23,727 bases of DNA from Nostoc sp. GT001 (GCF_030382115.1 NZ_JAUDRJ010000003.1:1669093-1692819); one strand, 5' to 3'; positions 1 to 8,120 are shown, counted from the stretch's first letter. The notes: generated by a model not told the origin, from the letters alone. Numbers and translations are program-made.

Positions 1-40
1 TAAGACCGCATTTGACACCTAGTAGGAAACAAAGCTATCC

Positions 41-310
41 ATGAGTTTACTGATTACGACACTAATTACCTTTGTCAGCTTTTATAGCTATTTGCTAATT
101 ATCCGGGTTTTGCTAACCTGGTTCCCGACAATCAACTGGTATAACCAGCCATTTGCCGCTTTAGCCCAGATAACCGATCCTTATCTGAATCTATTCCGCT
201 CAATTATTCCCCCATTGGGCGGTATGGATTTTTCGCCGATCTTAGCTTTCTTAGCACTCAATCTAGTTAGTGGGCTTCTGAGTGCCATTCCAGCTAGCCT
301 GCCCTTATAG
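41..310 (+). CDS. YggT/Ycf19-family small membrane protein
   Basis: This 89-residue protein has the YggT (YlmG/Ycf19) layout: a hydrophobic segment at about residues 3-25, a short polar loop, and a second hydrophobic segment at about 62-85. The conserved arginine-containing stretch RVLLTWFP (about 22-29) and the motif TDPYLNLFRSIIPP (about 45-58) are typical of the family, as is the short length. Family members sit in the cytoplasmic or thylakoid membrane and have been linked to cell or chloroplast division and to cytochrome b6 haem attachment (the CCB3 relative in plastids); the molecular role is not settled. The ATG at 41 follows AGGAAA by about 11 bases. The gene ends 35 bases before a long hairpin and appears monocistronic. 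The family call is firm; the function is inferred from relatives. Confidence 0.9.
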   Translation: MSLLITTLITFVSFYSYLLIIRVLLTWFPTINWYNQPFAALAQITDPYLNLFRSIIPPLGGMDFSPILAFLALNLVSGLLSAIPASLPL

Positions 311-344
311 AAAGATTTTGATTACTACTTTGGTAAAAAATTCA

Positions 345-375
345 GTAGAGACGTTAAGTATACAAGCGTCTCTAC
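345..375. repeat. GTAGAGACG inverted repeat, possible terminator
   Basis: Perfect 9-bp arms GTAGAGACG (345-353) and CGTCTCTAC (367-375) flank a 13-base loop and are followed by a T-rich run. Related GAGACG...CGTCTC hairpins occur at 3098-3117 and 16172-16191, so this is an interspersed family. Lying 35 bases after the YggT stop, it could also terminate that transcript. Confidence 0.7.
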
Positions 376-490
376 GATTTTTTACGAATTACTAATTAAC
401 CCAAGTTGCTAGTTATCAAAAAATACCATTATGCGACACTAACTAGCAACTTACGTTAATTACCTACCTGTTTCTCGCTTTTGGCGAATA

Positions 491-522
491 CTACGAATTA
501 CGAATTACGAATTACGAATTAC
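491..522. repeat. Short tandem heptamer repeat, TTACGAA x4
   Basis: Four tandem heptamers (CTACGAA, then three TTACGAA, 491-518) continue into TTAC. The same unit occurs three times at 22798-22818. The stop codon of the minus-strand gene (519-521) is formed by the bases that start the next unit. Such STRRs are characteristic of heterocystous cyanobacteria. Confidence 0.9.
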
Positions 523-950
523 TTACGCACTTGACCGCTAAACCCCGCAGCCTTGAATTGCTTCAGCTTCAACGGAGTAGGCTGATTTGCCGGTACAGAA
601 ATTCTCAATTCAAAATCGCTAATACCTGGTGGCACCTCGGTAATAGAGCCTAAGCGAGTGCGGTTTTGCATTACCGAGTCATTATTTGCATCATAAATGC
701 GTCCAAAAATATCTGCGTCGTAGACTGTTTTATTAGTGCCATTTTCTGCCTTGCCAACGACAAGAAAACAATTGGCGGCAGCACTACCGCTACTGATAAC
801 AGCCCCTTCTGCTAGTTCTGGTGGACAATCTTTATAAGAGACATCAAATAGTTTAATCTGTGTCAGGGCTACAGCTGGGGGAATAATCACCCACGATAGA
901 AGGGTAATGAGACATGAAATCAAAACGACCGTGAGTGAACGCAACCGCAT
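519..950 (-). CDS. Secreted hypothetical protein
   Basis: This 143-residue protein begins with a basic MRLR, a long hydrophobic core (about 6-27) and an AVA-L junction near residue 28, which is a clear Sec signal peptide. The mature part of about 115 residues has two cysteines (about 42 and 61) that could form a disulfide, and the alternating hydrophobic pattern of an all-beta domain with an NGT...VYDADIFGRIYDANNDSV stretch. Its ending, with pairwise-spaced basic and aliphatic residues, resembles small FxLYD-like beta-sandwich domains, but I cannot assign a family. It is divergent from the gene at 1091 across 140 bases. The ATG at 948-950 is preceded by GGGG, a weak ribosome site. Its stop codon lies in a heptamer repeat. 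Confidence 0.75.
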   Translation of the reverse strand: MRLRSLTVVLISCLITLLSWVIIPPAVALTQIKLFDVSYKDCPPELAEGAVISSGSAAANCFLVVGKAENGTNKTVYDADIFGRIYDANNDSVMQNRTRLGSITEVPPGISDFELRISVPANQPTPLKLKQFKAAGFSGQVRK

Positions 951-1090
951 AAAAGACCCCGTGAGTTAATTTAGCAAACAATATTTAACTTACAACCTCA
1001 GCTTACCTGAATTTAACTACAGGGTGATTGGAGACTTGAATTTAACATTTGTAATAATTAGGGGAATAACCCCTCAATTGCTATGAACTT

Positions 1091-1735
1091 ATGACTCCAG
1101 ATGAGATTGAAGTAGCTATGTTCGCAGCCTTTAATGATTGTGATGCAGCAAGCTGTCCTCTCACTGACACGCAGAAACAGATATTACTGCAAGTGGTTGA
1201 GCAAATTCAGGGAAATTCTACCTCTGGGAAGTCAAATATTGCTAATCCTTTAGACGAACTTACCTCAGAGGAGTTAGAAGCATTTTTACAATTTGTTAAG
1301 GATGAAGAACAACGCAACCGCACTTGGAAAGTGCAATTACTCAACGACTGGTTGCTGGAAAATGACTCTGGGACGGTACAATTTATTCGTCAACGCTATG
1401 GTTTACAGTGGTTGAATCGGGTTGAGTCATATCATTTTGACAAGTATTCTTATTTTGAGGATGCACTGAAGTTAAGAGTAGGCGATCGCATTGAAGTTTC
1501 CAATGCACTATGGGAATGGGTGCAAAAAGATGGGCCTTGTAAGCGGGAATGGTTTCCCTGTATGGTGATTAAGGTCGAGGAAATTAGCGATGTCTACGAC
1601 GGGCGTAGATGCAGCGATGATTCCTCTACTAATTGCGTCGTCCGCTTCTTTAACGGCGCTGAGTATGAAATTCAAGGTATGTATGAATGGAATCGCTACA
1701 ATTGGCGCTGGCTCAAAAGGAGTAAGGAGTGTTGA
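1091..1735 (+). CDS. Cyanobacterial hypothetical protein
   Basis: This 214-residue soluble protein has no signal or membrane segment. It looks bipartite: a helical, acidic N-terminal part (about 1-110, with LTSEELEAFLQFVKDEEQ) and a C-terminal part (about 125-214) rich in Trp, Tyr and Cys that begins with LRVGDRIEVSNALWEWV and contains VRFFNGAEYEIQGMYEWNRY. The latter resembles a small beta-barrel, Tudor/SH3-like in hydrophobic pattern, but that is a guess from appearance. Several cysteines (Cys-Pro-Leu, KDGPCK, FPCM, RRCSDD, TNC) might bind metal or be structural. The ATG at 1091 was chosen because the nearby ATG at 1083 is in another frame and closes at once. An AGGGG/CCCCT inverted repeat (1060-1074) lies just upstream. 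The function is unknown. Confidence 0.7.
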   Translation: MTPDEIEVAMFAAFNDCDAASCPLTDTQKQILLQVVEQIQGNSTSGKSNIANPLDELTSEELEAFLQFVKDEEQRNRTWKVQLLNDWLLENDSGTVQFIRQRYGLQWLNRVESYHFDKYSYFEDALKLRVGDRIEVSNALWEWVQKDGPCKREWFPCMVIKVEEISDVYDGRRCSDDSSTNCVVRFFNGAEYEIQGMYEWNRYNWRWLKRSKEC

Positions 1736-1770
1736 GTTTTTAATACTTGTGAATGAGTCTGCGAATCAAA

Positions 1771-2973
1771 TCATTGCCTGAACAACGCCCAAGCCAAAAA
1801 CCTCTCAGTATAATACAACGCTAATTGATTGCTCACACCGTTGAAAACAGCATCAAAAGCGTGTTCTGCCCAAGGAATTTCTAGAAAAACCGCAGTGTTG
1901 CCAGAGTCATGTAAACGTTCATACATCTGTCTGCCAAATCGGGCTTGCACCAAATGGTCGCGACTGCCGTAAATTAATAAAGTTGGCGGTAAAAGGTGGG
2001 TTAGGTAATTTATCGGTGAAGCAATTTCATACCGATTAGGCAATTCTTCTAAAGAACCACCAAGAAATGCTTTTAAAACAGCGCGAGAATTTATAGGATC
2101 GGGATTTGGTGGTGTTTTATATCCTTCAGTTAAGTTAACAGGCCCGTAATAGTTCACCACAGCACGAATGGGTGGTGCATCGGGTTGGTAAGCCGCTAGC
2201 ATTGCTAAATGTGCCCCAGCAGAACGTCCTAAAAGTACCATACGTTCTGAATCGGCTTCATATTCAGCTGCATGTTTGCGAATAAAATTTAGGGCTGTAC
2301 GCACATCATCTAATTGAGATGGAAACTGATATTGAGGTGCGTGTCGATAGTCGATCGCAAATACCGTATATCCATGATTAGCAATATATTGATTAAACTC
2401 AGAATTGGCATGAGTATTGCCATATTGCCAAGCTCCACCATAAATTACTACCACTGCTGGATATTTGCCTACTTTTGAGGGTTGGTAAACTTCCATTTTT
2501 AAAGGTACTCCCCCAGGAGAAGCAAAGAGAATATCTTTTTGATGACGCGTTTTCCCTAATGGAATACCCCAGAAGAAATTAACTAAGTCAAAGGGATGGG
2601 TTTGCATTTTAGCCCTTACTTGAACGGGAATTTGCTCTAGATAATTTGCTCCCAGCCCTTGTTTCATAGCTTTAGCCATCTGCATTTGAGTTGGTGGGAT
2701 ATTTACTAGCACCCATCCACAAATTAGCAATCCGATTAAACTGAAAATGCAAATTAAACGCTGTAATTTACGGCGACGGATATAGAATAAAGACAGCAAT
2801 AAAAAGAGCAAATTTAATAATAATAACCAAGGACTGACTTCTGGCGCTCCTACTGCTAGTGTGAGTAAAAACATGTTTGTAGCAGGAAGAATAATCCAAG
2901 CACTAAGAAATAGACTTGCAAAACTTAGTAATAATGCAAGCGATGATAAAAATATTTTGGGTTTAACAAACAT
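1771..2973 (-). CDS. Membrane-anchored alpha/beta hydrolase (esterase/lipase type)
   Basis: The N-terminal ~95 residues of this 400-residue protein hold three hydrophobic segments (about 8-40, 48-64 and 72-92), so the enzyme is membrane-anchored. The C-terminal ~260 residues are an alpha/beta-hydrolase of the BD-FAE/hormone-sensitive-lipase-like group. It has the oxyanion-hole YGGAW (about 178-182), a nucleophile elbow GRSAG with Ser251, an acid in GSRD (Asp339) and His371 in WAEHAFD. Such enzymes cleave carboxyl esters, but the substrate cannot be read from the sequence. The start is ATG at 2971-2973. Its stop is 33 bases beyond the convergent gene ending at 1735. It appears monocistronic, with no terminator seen in the short gap. 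The fold and triad are clear; the specificity is not. Confidence 0.88.
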   Translation of the reverse strand: MFVKPKIFLSSLALLLSFASLFLSAWIILPATNMFLLTLAVGAPEVSPWLLLLNLLFLLLSLFYIRRRKLQRLICIFSLIGLLICGWVLVNIPPTQMQMAKAMKQGLGANYLEQIPVQVRAKMQTHPFDLVNFFWGIPLGKTRHQKDILFASPGGVPLKMEVYQPSKVGKYPAVVVIYGGAWQYGNTHANSEFNQYIANHGYTVFAIDYRHAPQYQFPSQLDDVRTALNFIRKHAAEYEADSERMVLLGRSAGAHLAMLAAYQPDAPPIRAVVNYYGPVNLTEGYKTPPNPDPINSRAVLKAFLGGSLEELPNRYEIASPINYLTHLLPPTLLIYGSRDHLVQARFGRQMYERLHDSGNTAVFLEIPWAEHAFDAVFNGVSNQLALYYTERFLAWALFRQ

Positions 2974-3054
2974 AGATTAAAATGCGGTAATCATAACTTA
3001 AAATAAGTACAATTTATCCGCTAATTCTAAGGTTGGCAATAGTTATACAGCAGA

Positions 3055-3089
3055 ATTCAGTATTCAGGAGTCAGAATTCATAATTCAGG
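3055..3089. repeat. Short tandem heptamer repeat, ATTCAGN x5
   Basis: Five contiguous heptamers run from 3055 to 3089: ATTCAGT, ATTCAGG, AGTCAGA, ATTCATA, ATTCAGG. They lie in the 261-base gap between the hydrolase and the Uma2 pseudogene and touch no coding end. The unit differs from the TTACGAA repeats elsewhere in the window. Confidence 0.85.
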
Positions 3090-3097
3090 GTATTTCA

Positions 3098-3117
3098 AGA
3101 CGCGATAAATCTCGTCT
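3098..3117. repeat. AGACG(C)GAT imperfect palindrome
   Basis: Arms AGACGCGAT (3098-3106) and ATCTCGTCT (3109-3117) pair with one mismatch. The sequence belongs to the same family as the hairpins at 345-375 and 16172-16191. No gene ends close by on the plus strand, so it is listed as an interspersed repeat, not a terminator. Confidence 0.65.
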
Positions 3118-3739
3118 CTACATCTGGGTTTTGGGTTATACAAATGTATTTATTTATGCTTTACGGTAGGCTAGATTATGTACTTCGCTAACTTGAAATC
3201 TGCTGCGTGTTGTGAATTATGGTGATAGTAGAAGTTATTGCTGTTGTATCTGTTTTTGTACCCAAAGACGAAAAGCTTTGAGCGTTGCATTTCTGCCTGC
3301 TGTTGTACTTTGCTCTAGATATTGGGGAATTGCTTCAATTAGTGAGAATAGAGGAAAATTTAAGCTTTTTTGAGATTCTACATAATGTCCCTCTTGCAAA
3401 ACATTAATTTTGAGTTTTCCTCGATCAAAATGCCAAAGTTCAGGCACTTTTAGAGCTTCATAAATATTAGGATGAGTGCGAGAAGTAATATCAATTTCTA
3501 GAGCTAAATCTGGAGGAGGATCTACTGTTAAATCTAGCCGCTTCTTGCCGCGAATCTTAGATTCATTTTTTATATAGAAACACTGATCGGGTTCTATACC
3601 TTGAGCCATTGCTTGGTTTTTGAAAGTGGTAGAACCAAGGCATCTAAACTCAATGTCTAATTCTTCCAAAAGAGCTTTGACTAAATCACCAATAATTTCT
3701 GGCGTTGCATAATGGCGGTATGAATTGAGGTAAAACTGG

Positions 3740-4431
3740 ATGGAATGTCCGCGTTGTGGGTCGTCTCATATCCGTAAGAACGGAAATAAAAGAGGTAAAC
3801 AGAATCACATTTGCTGTAATTGCGATCGCCAATTTATTGATCGGTACGAACCACCTCAAGGATACAGTGATGAAGTGAAACGGGAATGCCTGAAAATGTA
3901 CGTTAATGGTATGGGATTTCGTGGCATTGAACGGGTCAAAGGTGTGCATCACACGACATTGATTACTTGGGTAAAACTTGTAGGAGAACTGCTACCTGAT
4001 GTTTATGATCCAGAGACAATTCCAGAAGTTGGCGAACTCGATGAACTAGAAACGTTCGTCGGCTCAAAAAAAACAAAGTTTGGCTTTGGACAGCAGTGAA
4101 CCACTTCACACAAGGTATTTTAGCGTGGGTTTTGGGCGACCATAGCGCCGAAACTTTTCGACCGTTATGGGATATTGTAGGTACTTGGCAGTGCTATTTC
4201 TATGTCACGGATGGATGGTTGGTCTATCCAGGCTTTATTCCAGAGGGCGACCAGATTGTGAGCAAGACTTACATGACACGAGTTGAGGGGGAAAACACCC
4301 GGTTGCGCCACTATCTCGCTCGATTGCATCGAAAAACGCTATGTTATTCCAAATCAGCACAAATGCTGAAATACTCGATTCGATTGCTACTTCACTATCT
4401 CAAGTTTTGGGATGTTCCAGTTTCAGTATGA
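3740..4431 (+). CDS. IS1-family transposase (InsA-InsB fused by -1 frameshift)
   Basis: Frame 0 (3740-4099) encodes an InsA-like protein with a Cys4 zinc ribbon (CPRC at about residues 3-6 and CCNC at 25-28) and a helix-turn-helix region (GMGFRGIERVKGVHHTT). The second frame (to 4431) gives the InsB catalytic part. Joined by a -1 shift in the A8 run at 4066-4073, the product is about 230 residues, matching the 232 of IS1 InsAB'. The DDE acidic residues are visible: Asp in ELDELETFVG, Asp in TDGWLVYPG, Glu in RVEGENTRLRHYLAR. The second frame's GTG at 4096 has little to recommend it as an independent start. The unshifted 119-residue product would act as the repressor/competitor, as in IS1. All conserved residues are intact, so the enzyme is probably active. 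Confidence 0.93.
4066..4074 (+). other. Programmed -1 frameshift site of the IS1 transposase
   Basis: Eight adenines followed by C (4066-4074) let the P- and A-site tRNAs reading AAA-AAA slip back one base, switching from KKTKFG to KKNKVWLWTAV. The second reading joins seamlessly to the catalytic frame. IS1 itself uses an A-rich heptamer for the same purpose, so this is known biology recognised by position and frame. Confidence 0.88.
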
Positions 4432-4775
4432 TTCATACCGCCATTATGCAACGCCTAATTTCTTTGTCATATTCATGTTCTGGCAGTGATGCCATAATCT
4501 CCAGTATTCCCCTATCATAAGCAATTCGTGCTGCTCGGTGTTCCCCTAAATCTTCTAGAATTGCTTCCAATTCCTGCCAGGTTACATCTCGCAGTAGCAC
4601 TCTTTGTCCTGGTGGAACATGGATGCGCTTTAATTCCAACAACATCATCTCCACTCCCAGTAGTTGAAACCTAAATTTAGCTTACTCTAGTTGACTAATT
4701 CGCTGCGACAATTTTTGTTGCTTCATAGAAGTATGCTGGAGCGATCGCTGTTATAAAGATGAATAGAGTAAAGAA

Positions 4776-4802
4776 AAAACCTCTGGAGTTCCCAGAGGTT
4801 TT
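4776..4802. terminator. Bidirectional hairpin terminator
   Basis: Arms AAAACCTCTGG (4776-4786) and CCAGAGGTTTT (4792-4802) enclose the loop AGTTC. The A-tract on one side and T-tract on the other make it terminator-like on both strands. On the minus strand it lies about 160 bases beyond the last M16 gene and upstream of the Uma2 gene, so it probably ends the M16 operon. Confidence 0.75.
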
Positions 4803-4885
4803 GGTTCCTGATTTAGTTTCTACTTGTTACTCCAATTTGTCCTTAGTCATTTCCCGATAATGGAGAAAATTATTTGAACAACAAT

Positions 4886-4914
4886 ATCCCCGACTTCTTA
4901 GAGAAGTCGGGGAT
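4886..4914. repeat. ATCCCCGACTTCT interspersed palindrome, copy 1
   Basis: Thirteen-base arms (4886-4898 and 4902-4914) with the loop TAG form a near-perfect hairpin. A second copy of the same family lies at 19231-19263. It is 50 bases beyond the M16 operon stop, so it may also act as a terminator. Confidence 0.8.
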
Positions 4915-4964
4915 CTGAGCCTTGCGATTTTATTTGGATATTGAGTGTCTACCCATCTACGCTA

Positions 4965-6521
4965 TTAATTCTTTGCCTGTGGCTGAGAACCAGGAATCGT
5001 TACATCAATTGGTGTCACCTGTTTAGCTAACTGTGTCAATGGCGGTTGAATGGCCGTTTGATTCCCCACTACTAAAGTCACAATCTTTTCTGGCTTGAGA
5101 TATTCTCGTGCTACCCGTTGGACATCGGCTGCTGTGGTGGCGGCGACGGCTTTTTGATAGCGAAAGAGAAAATCAGCAGGATAGCCGAAATATTCGTATC
5201 GCATCAACCGTGATAAGGTTTGGCTGGGATCTTGAAAGTTGAACACAAAGGAGTTGAGTGTAGACTCTTTGGCATAAGCCAGTTCTTTTGCAGTCACTCT
5301 TTGAGTTTGGGTGCGCTTGATTTCAGCTTGTAAGGCTTTGACAAACTGGACGGTAGCATCCGATCGCGTCTGTCCACCAGCGATAAATATGCCAGGATAA
5401 TCGAAACGGGGACTCCACTGGCCATATACAGAGTAAGCTAAACCTTGACGCGATCGCAATTCATTAAATAAGCGTCCACCAAATCCATTTAACACTCCAT
5501 TTAATACATCCAGCGCTGCATAATCTGGATTGTCGAAACGTCCGCCCAAATGCCCGATAAGTACACTACTTTGGGTTAATTGTGGCTGATTGACAAAAAA
5601 GACTCCACCTGTATTAGCTGGTAAAACCTTTGGTAATGTGGGTTTAGCAATACCTGGGTTACGCTGCCAATCGGCAAACTTAGCTTGAATGAGCGATCGC
5701 ATTTTCTTAGCATCAAAATCACCCACAATCCCCAAAATCATATTATTGGGATGGAAATATTGCTGATAAAACTTGAGCAAATCTTCACGCTCAACTTTAT
5801 CTACCGTTGCATACTCTGTAGTGCGAGCATAAGGGCTATCTTTCCCATAGATTAATTTTTTAAATTCCCGACTAGCAATCCCATCTGGATTGTCATTACG
5901 ACGGGCAATGCCACCTTTGGCTTGAGTTTTCGCCAAGTCTAACTTTTCTTGAGCAAATACAGGCGATCGCAGTACCTCAGCAAACAGCCCAAACACTGTT
6001 TCTAAATCTTCACTGAGGGCGTCAAAGCTAGCACTACCAGAAGCTTCACCAATACCAACTTCCACAGATGCTGCCCGTTGTTCCAATATTTCGTTGAGTT
6101 CATCAGACGAATGGTTCTTAGTTCCTCCAGTTCGCATTACTGCGCCTGTAAAACCAGCCAACCCAACTTTTTCCATTGGTTCCAAGCGATTCCCTGTTCG
6201 TACAAACGCTGTACCATTCACCAACGGTAACTCGTGATCTTCCATTAAATAGACAACCAAGCCATTTTGCAGCACAAACCGCTCATACTTGGGTAACTTA
6301 ATCTCAGGTAGCGGTGGTAGCTGCAATTCTGTGTAATGTTTCGCCTCAGCTGTCGCCGCCAGAGAAAAATTACAAGTTAAAAGTAAGCACGCAAAAACAG
6401 CAACCAAAGCATAAATCAGCCCTTTCCTATTTTGAATTTTCAACGCTATCTGCCTTTTACCCTTCAACTTGTACTTCTGCATATCTATTTTCCTGTGCGC
6501 CCTTTGCGGTTTGTTTTTCAT
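4965..6521 (-). CDS. M16-family peptidase homolog, non-catalytic partner subunit
   Basis: This 518-residue protein has the M16 (insulinase/MPP-like) fold in both halves: LQNGLVVYLMEDHELPLVNG at the front and the C-terminal half with QGLAYSVYGQWSPRFDYPG. The zinc motif HxxEH is missing; at its place stands LAGFTGAVMRTGG, so it should not hydrolyse peptides itself. In known two-subunit bacterial M16B proteases, one subunit carries the zinc site and the other a substrate-shaping role. A hydrophobic export segment spans about residues 35-55, ending at LAATAEA, so the mature protein is extracytoplasmic. Its ATG (6519-6521) overlaps the upstream gene's TGA in ATGA, indicating translational coupling. 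A second start, Met14 at 6480-6482, is possible because the first 13 residues are low in family likeness. Confidence 0.9.
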   Translation of the reverse strand: MKNKPQRAHRKIDMQKYKLKGKRQIALKIQNRKGLIYALVAVFACLLLTCNFSLAATAEAKHYTELQLPPLPEIKLPKYERFVLQNGLVVYLMEDHELPLVNGTAFVRTGNRLEPMEKVGLAGFTGAVMRTGGTKNHSSDELNEILEQRAASVEVGIGEASGSASFDALSEDLETVFGLFAEVLRSPVFAQEKLDLAKTQAKGGIARRNDNPDGIASREFKKLIYGKDSPYARTTEYATVDKVEREDLLKFYQQYFHPNNMILGIVGDFDAKKMRSLIQAKFADWQRNPGIAKPTLPKVLPANTGGVFFVNQPQLTQSSVLIGHLGGRFDNPDYAALDVLNGVLNGFGGRLFNELRSRQGLAYSVYGQWSPRFDYPGIFIAGGQTRSDATVQFVKALQAEIKRTQTQRVTAKELAYAKESTLNSFVFNFQDPSQTLSRLMRYEYFGYPADFLFRYQKAVAATTAADVQRVAREYLKPEKIVTLVVGNQTAIQPPLTQLAKQVTPIDVTIPGSQPQAKN

Positions 6522-8086
6522 GGTGATTTCGACAACAGCTTCCCAATCGTGCGATTTTTCGGCGTAAAAGTCTCTTTTGCCACTCGCACAATATCAGCCG
6601 TCGTCACCGCTGAAATGTCATCCAACTGCTTAAACAAATTGCGCCAAGAGCCAGTTTTCACCTCATATTCCAACAATTGTTGCGCCATACCCATATTGGA
6701 ATCGAGAGTACGTAACAAACCTGCCCGTGCTTGGGTTTTCACTCGTTGCAAATCAGCCGCCGCTACAGGCTCAGTTTTTAATTTGTCAATTTCTTGACGT
6801 AAAGCCACCGCCAACTCATCAACTGTATGACCAGGAGCTGTGAGAGCATAGAAAAAGATCAGGTTTGGGTACTTATCTCCAGGAAATCCACTGTAACCTT
6901 GAGCATTTAGCGCCAAACGTTGCTTTTCTACCAAAGACTTATATAGCCGCGATGTGCGCCCATCACTTAATAAACTGCCAATGATTTCATAGACGGCATT
7001 ATCTGGATGAGTAATCGCCGGACGGTGATAACCTTCTAAATACCAAGGTTGAGAAGGTAGCTGTAAAGTAACTTCCCGTGTTTGTTGTTGTGGTGGTTCC
7101 ACCGGAATTTGTTCAACAGCTTTGGTTTTGGCTTGAAAGCGGCCAAAATAAGTTTGCGCCAGTTTTTTCACCTGAGTGGGATTGACATCTCCGACAATAG
7201 CAATGGTCAAATTACTTGGTACGTAGTGAGTATCAAAAAACTTTTGGACATCTTCTGGTGTCAGATTGCGGATATCTTCGTCATAACCAATCACCGGACG
7301 CCTGTAAGGATGAGCTTTGTAAGCAGCATCAATAAACTTTTCCACCATCTGTCCAATGGGTGAATTTTCCACCCGCATCCGTCGTTCTTCTAAAATTACA
7401 TCTTTCTCTTTATAAAACTCACGACGAATTACCGGATCGAGAAATCGCTCCGACTCCAACGACATCCAAAGTTCTAGCTTATTGGCAGGAAAGCTGTACA
7501 AATAACGGGTAGCTTCAGTTGAAGTATTGGCATTTAAACCCACGCCTCCTGCTTGTTCGACAATTTGTCCCAATTCATTTTGCTTGACTAGCTTGCTAGC
7601 TTGCAATTCCACTTGTTTAAACTCAGTTTCTAACCGAGCAACCTCAGCTTTTTTGCCATCGGCTTTCGCTGTTTTAATTTGAGCATTCAACTGCTCTAAG
7701 GTATCTAGTAGCGGTTTTTCTTTTTTGTAGTCTTGTGTACCAATGCGGGTTGTGCCTTTAAACGCCAAATGTTCCAAAAAGTGAGCTACACCAGTTTTGC
7801 CATCTGGCTCATCTACACCACCCACATTCGCATAAGTCAGAAAAGAAACTACGGGCGCTTGATGTCGTTCCAAAACAATGAATTTCAAACCATTGTCGAG
7901 GCGAAACTCCGTTAACTGCTTAATAACTCGATCGAGATAAGGTTGGATTGAAGTTTGAACTGGCGGGGTTTGAGTTTTAGTTTCTTGAGGAGGAGGCGCT
8001 GTCTGAGTTTGAGCTAGAGCAACTTCTGGCAGCAATCCCCACGAGAAGATAATTAAAGTCAAGATAATGACCAATAACCGCCCCAA
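6518..8086 (-). CDS. M16-family zinc metallopeptidase, catalytic subunit
   Basis: This protein of about 522 residues starts with a signal peptide (hydrophobic core about 3-20, cleavage near ALA-QTQ at 25), then a Pro/Gln/Thr-rich linker, then the M16 domain. The inverted zinc motif HFLEH has His102, Glu105 and His106, followed by the usual FKGT. The third ligand should be Glu211 or Glu213 in SLESERF. A charged helical insertion (about 120-172) lies between the zinc motif and this glutamate, lengthening the usual spacing by about 28 residues. It forms an operon with the inactive homolog downstream (4-bp overlap); together they probably make a periplasmic peptide-degrading heterodimer. No ATG start exists: the frame closes at 8108-8110, and candidates are TTG at 8084-8086 or TTG at 8072-8074 with GGGG just upstream. 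Exact N-terminus uncertain. Confidence 0.92.
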   Translation of the reverse strand: MGRLLVIILTLIIFSWGLLPEVALAQTQTAPPPQETKTQTPPVQTSIQPYLDRVIKQLTEFRLDNGLKFIVLERHQAPVVSFLTYANVGGVDEPDGKTGVAHFLEHLAFKGTTRIGTQDYKKEKPLLDTLEQLNAQIKTAKADGKKAEVARLETEFKQVELQASKLVKQNELGQIVEQAGGVGLNANTSTEATRYLYSFPANKLELWMSLESERFLDPVIRREFYKEKDVILEERRMRVENSPIGQMVEKFIDAAYKAHPYRRPVIGYDEDIRNLTPEDVQKFFDTHYVPSNLTIAIVGDVNPTQVKKLAQTYFGRFQAKTKAVEQIPVEPPQQQTREVTLQLPSQPWYLEGYHRPAITHPDNAVYEIIGSLLSDGRTSRLYKSLVEKQRLALNAQGYSGFPGDKYPNLIFFYALTAPGHTVDELAVALRQEIDKLKTEPVAAADLQRVKTQARAGLLRTLDSNMGMAQQLLEYEVKTGSWRNLFKQLDDISAVTTADIVRVAKETFTPKNRTIGKLLSKSP

Positions 8087-8120
8087 TCTGACAGATACTC
8101 GATCCGATCAATCCAAAATC

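Larger units (their letters stand above)
3701..4455. mobile_element. Complete IS1-family insertion sequence, 755 bp
   Basis: Both ends carry a perfect 25-bp inverted repeat starting GGCGTTGCATAATGGCGG (left 3701-3725, right 4431-4455). The element is flanked by the 8-bp direct duplication TAATTTCT (3693-3700 and 4456-4463). The length and duplication size fit IS1 (about 770 bp, 8-9 bp duplication). It contains the frameshifted transposase gene (3740-4431), whose stop codon shares its last base with the right repeat. Perfect ends and duplication imply a recent, intact and potentially mobile copy. A HIP1 octamer inside the element suggests it has resided in cyanobacterial genomes for long. Confidence 0.96.
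3235..4648 (-). pseudogene. Uma2-family (PD-(D/E)XK-like) endonuclease gene, split by an IS1 element
   Basis: The gene is read in two pieces. The N-terminal part (4648 down to the insertion at 4456) carries the Uma2 hallmarks, including YDRGILEIM and LPEHEYDKEI. The C-terminal part (3700 to 3235) continues as IGDLVKALLEELDIEF and includes the core acidic motif PPPDLALEIDIT and a following ELWHFDRGKL strand. Removing the IS and one copy of the 8-bp duplication joins the pieces in frame through DKEIIGDL into one protein of about 218 residues counted from the upstream GTG at 4654, normal for the family. I prefer ATG 4646-4648 (about 216 residues) because GGGAG lies five bases upstream. The fragments should not be counted as two genes. 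Uma2 proteins are abundant in cyanobacteria; their role is poorly known, with restriction-like nuclease folds. Confidence 0.9.
4649..4964. other. Intergenic region, 316 bases
   Basis: This gap between the Uma2 start and the M16 operon end holds a HIP1 site at 4741, a strong hairpin terminator (4776-4802) and an interspersed palindrome (4886-4914), listed separately. Nothing else gene-like is visible. Confidence 0.6.

Noticed and set aside
3686..3952. Minus-strand frame overlapping the IS1 left end
   Set aside because: It lies opposite the transposase, matches no family by eye and disappears if the IS is removed.
4096..4431. Separate second transposase gene
   Set aside because: It is the frameshifted second half of the IS1 transposase; the product joins in frame through the A8 slip site and has no good start of its own.
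6432..6797. Plus-strand frame over the two M16 genes
   Set aside because: It overlaps two genes with full family signatures on the other strand and has no recognisable domain.
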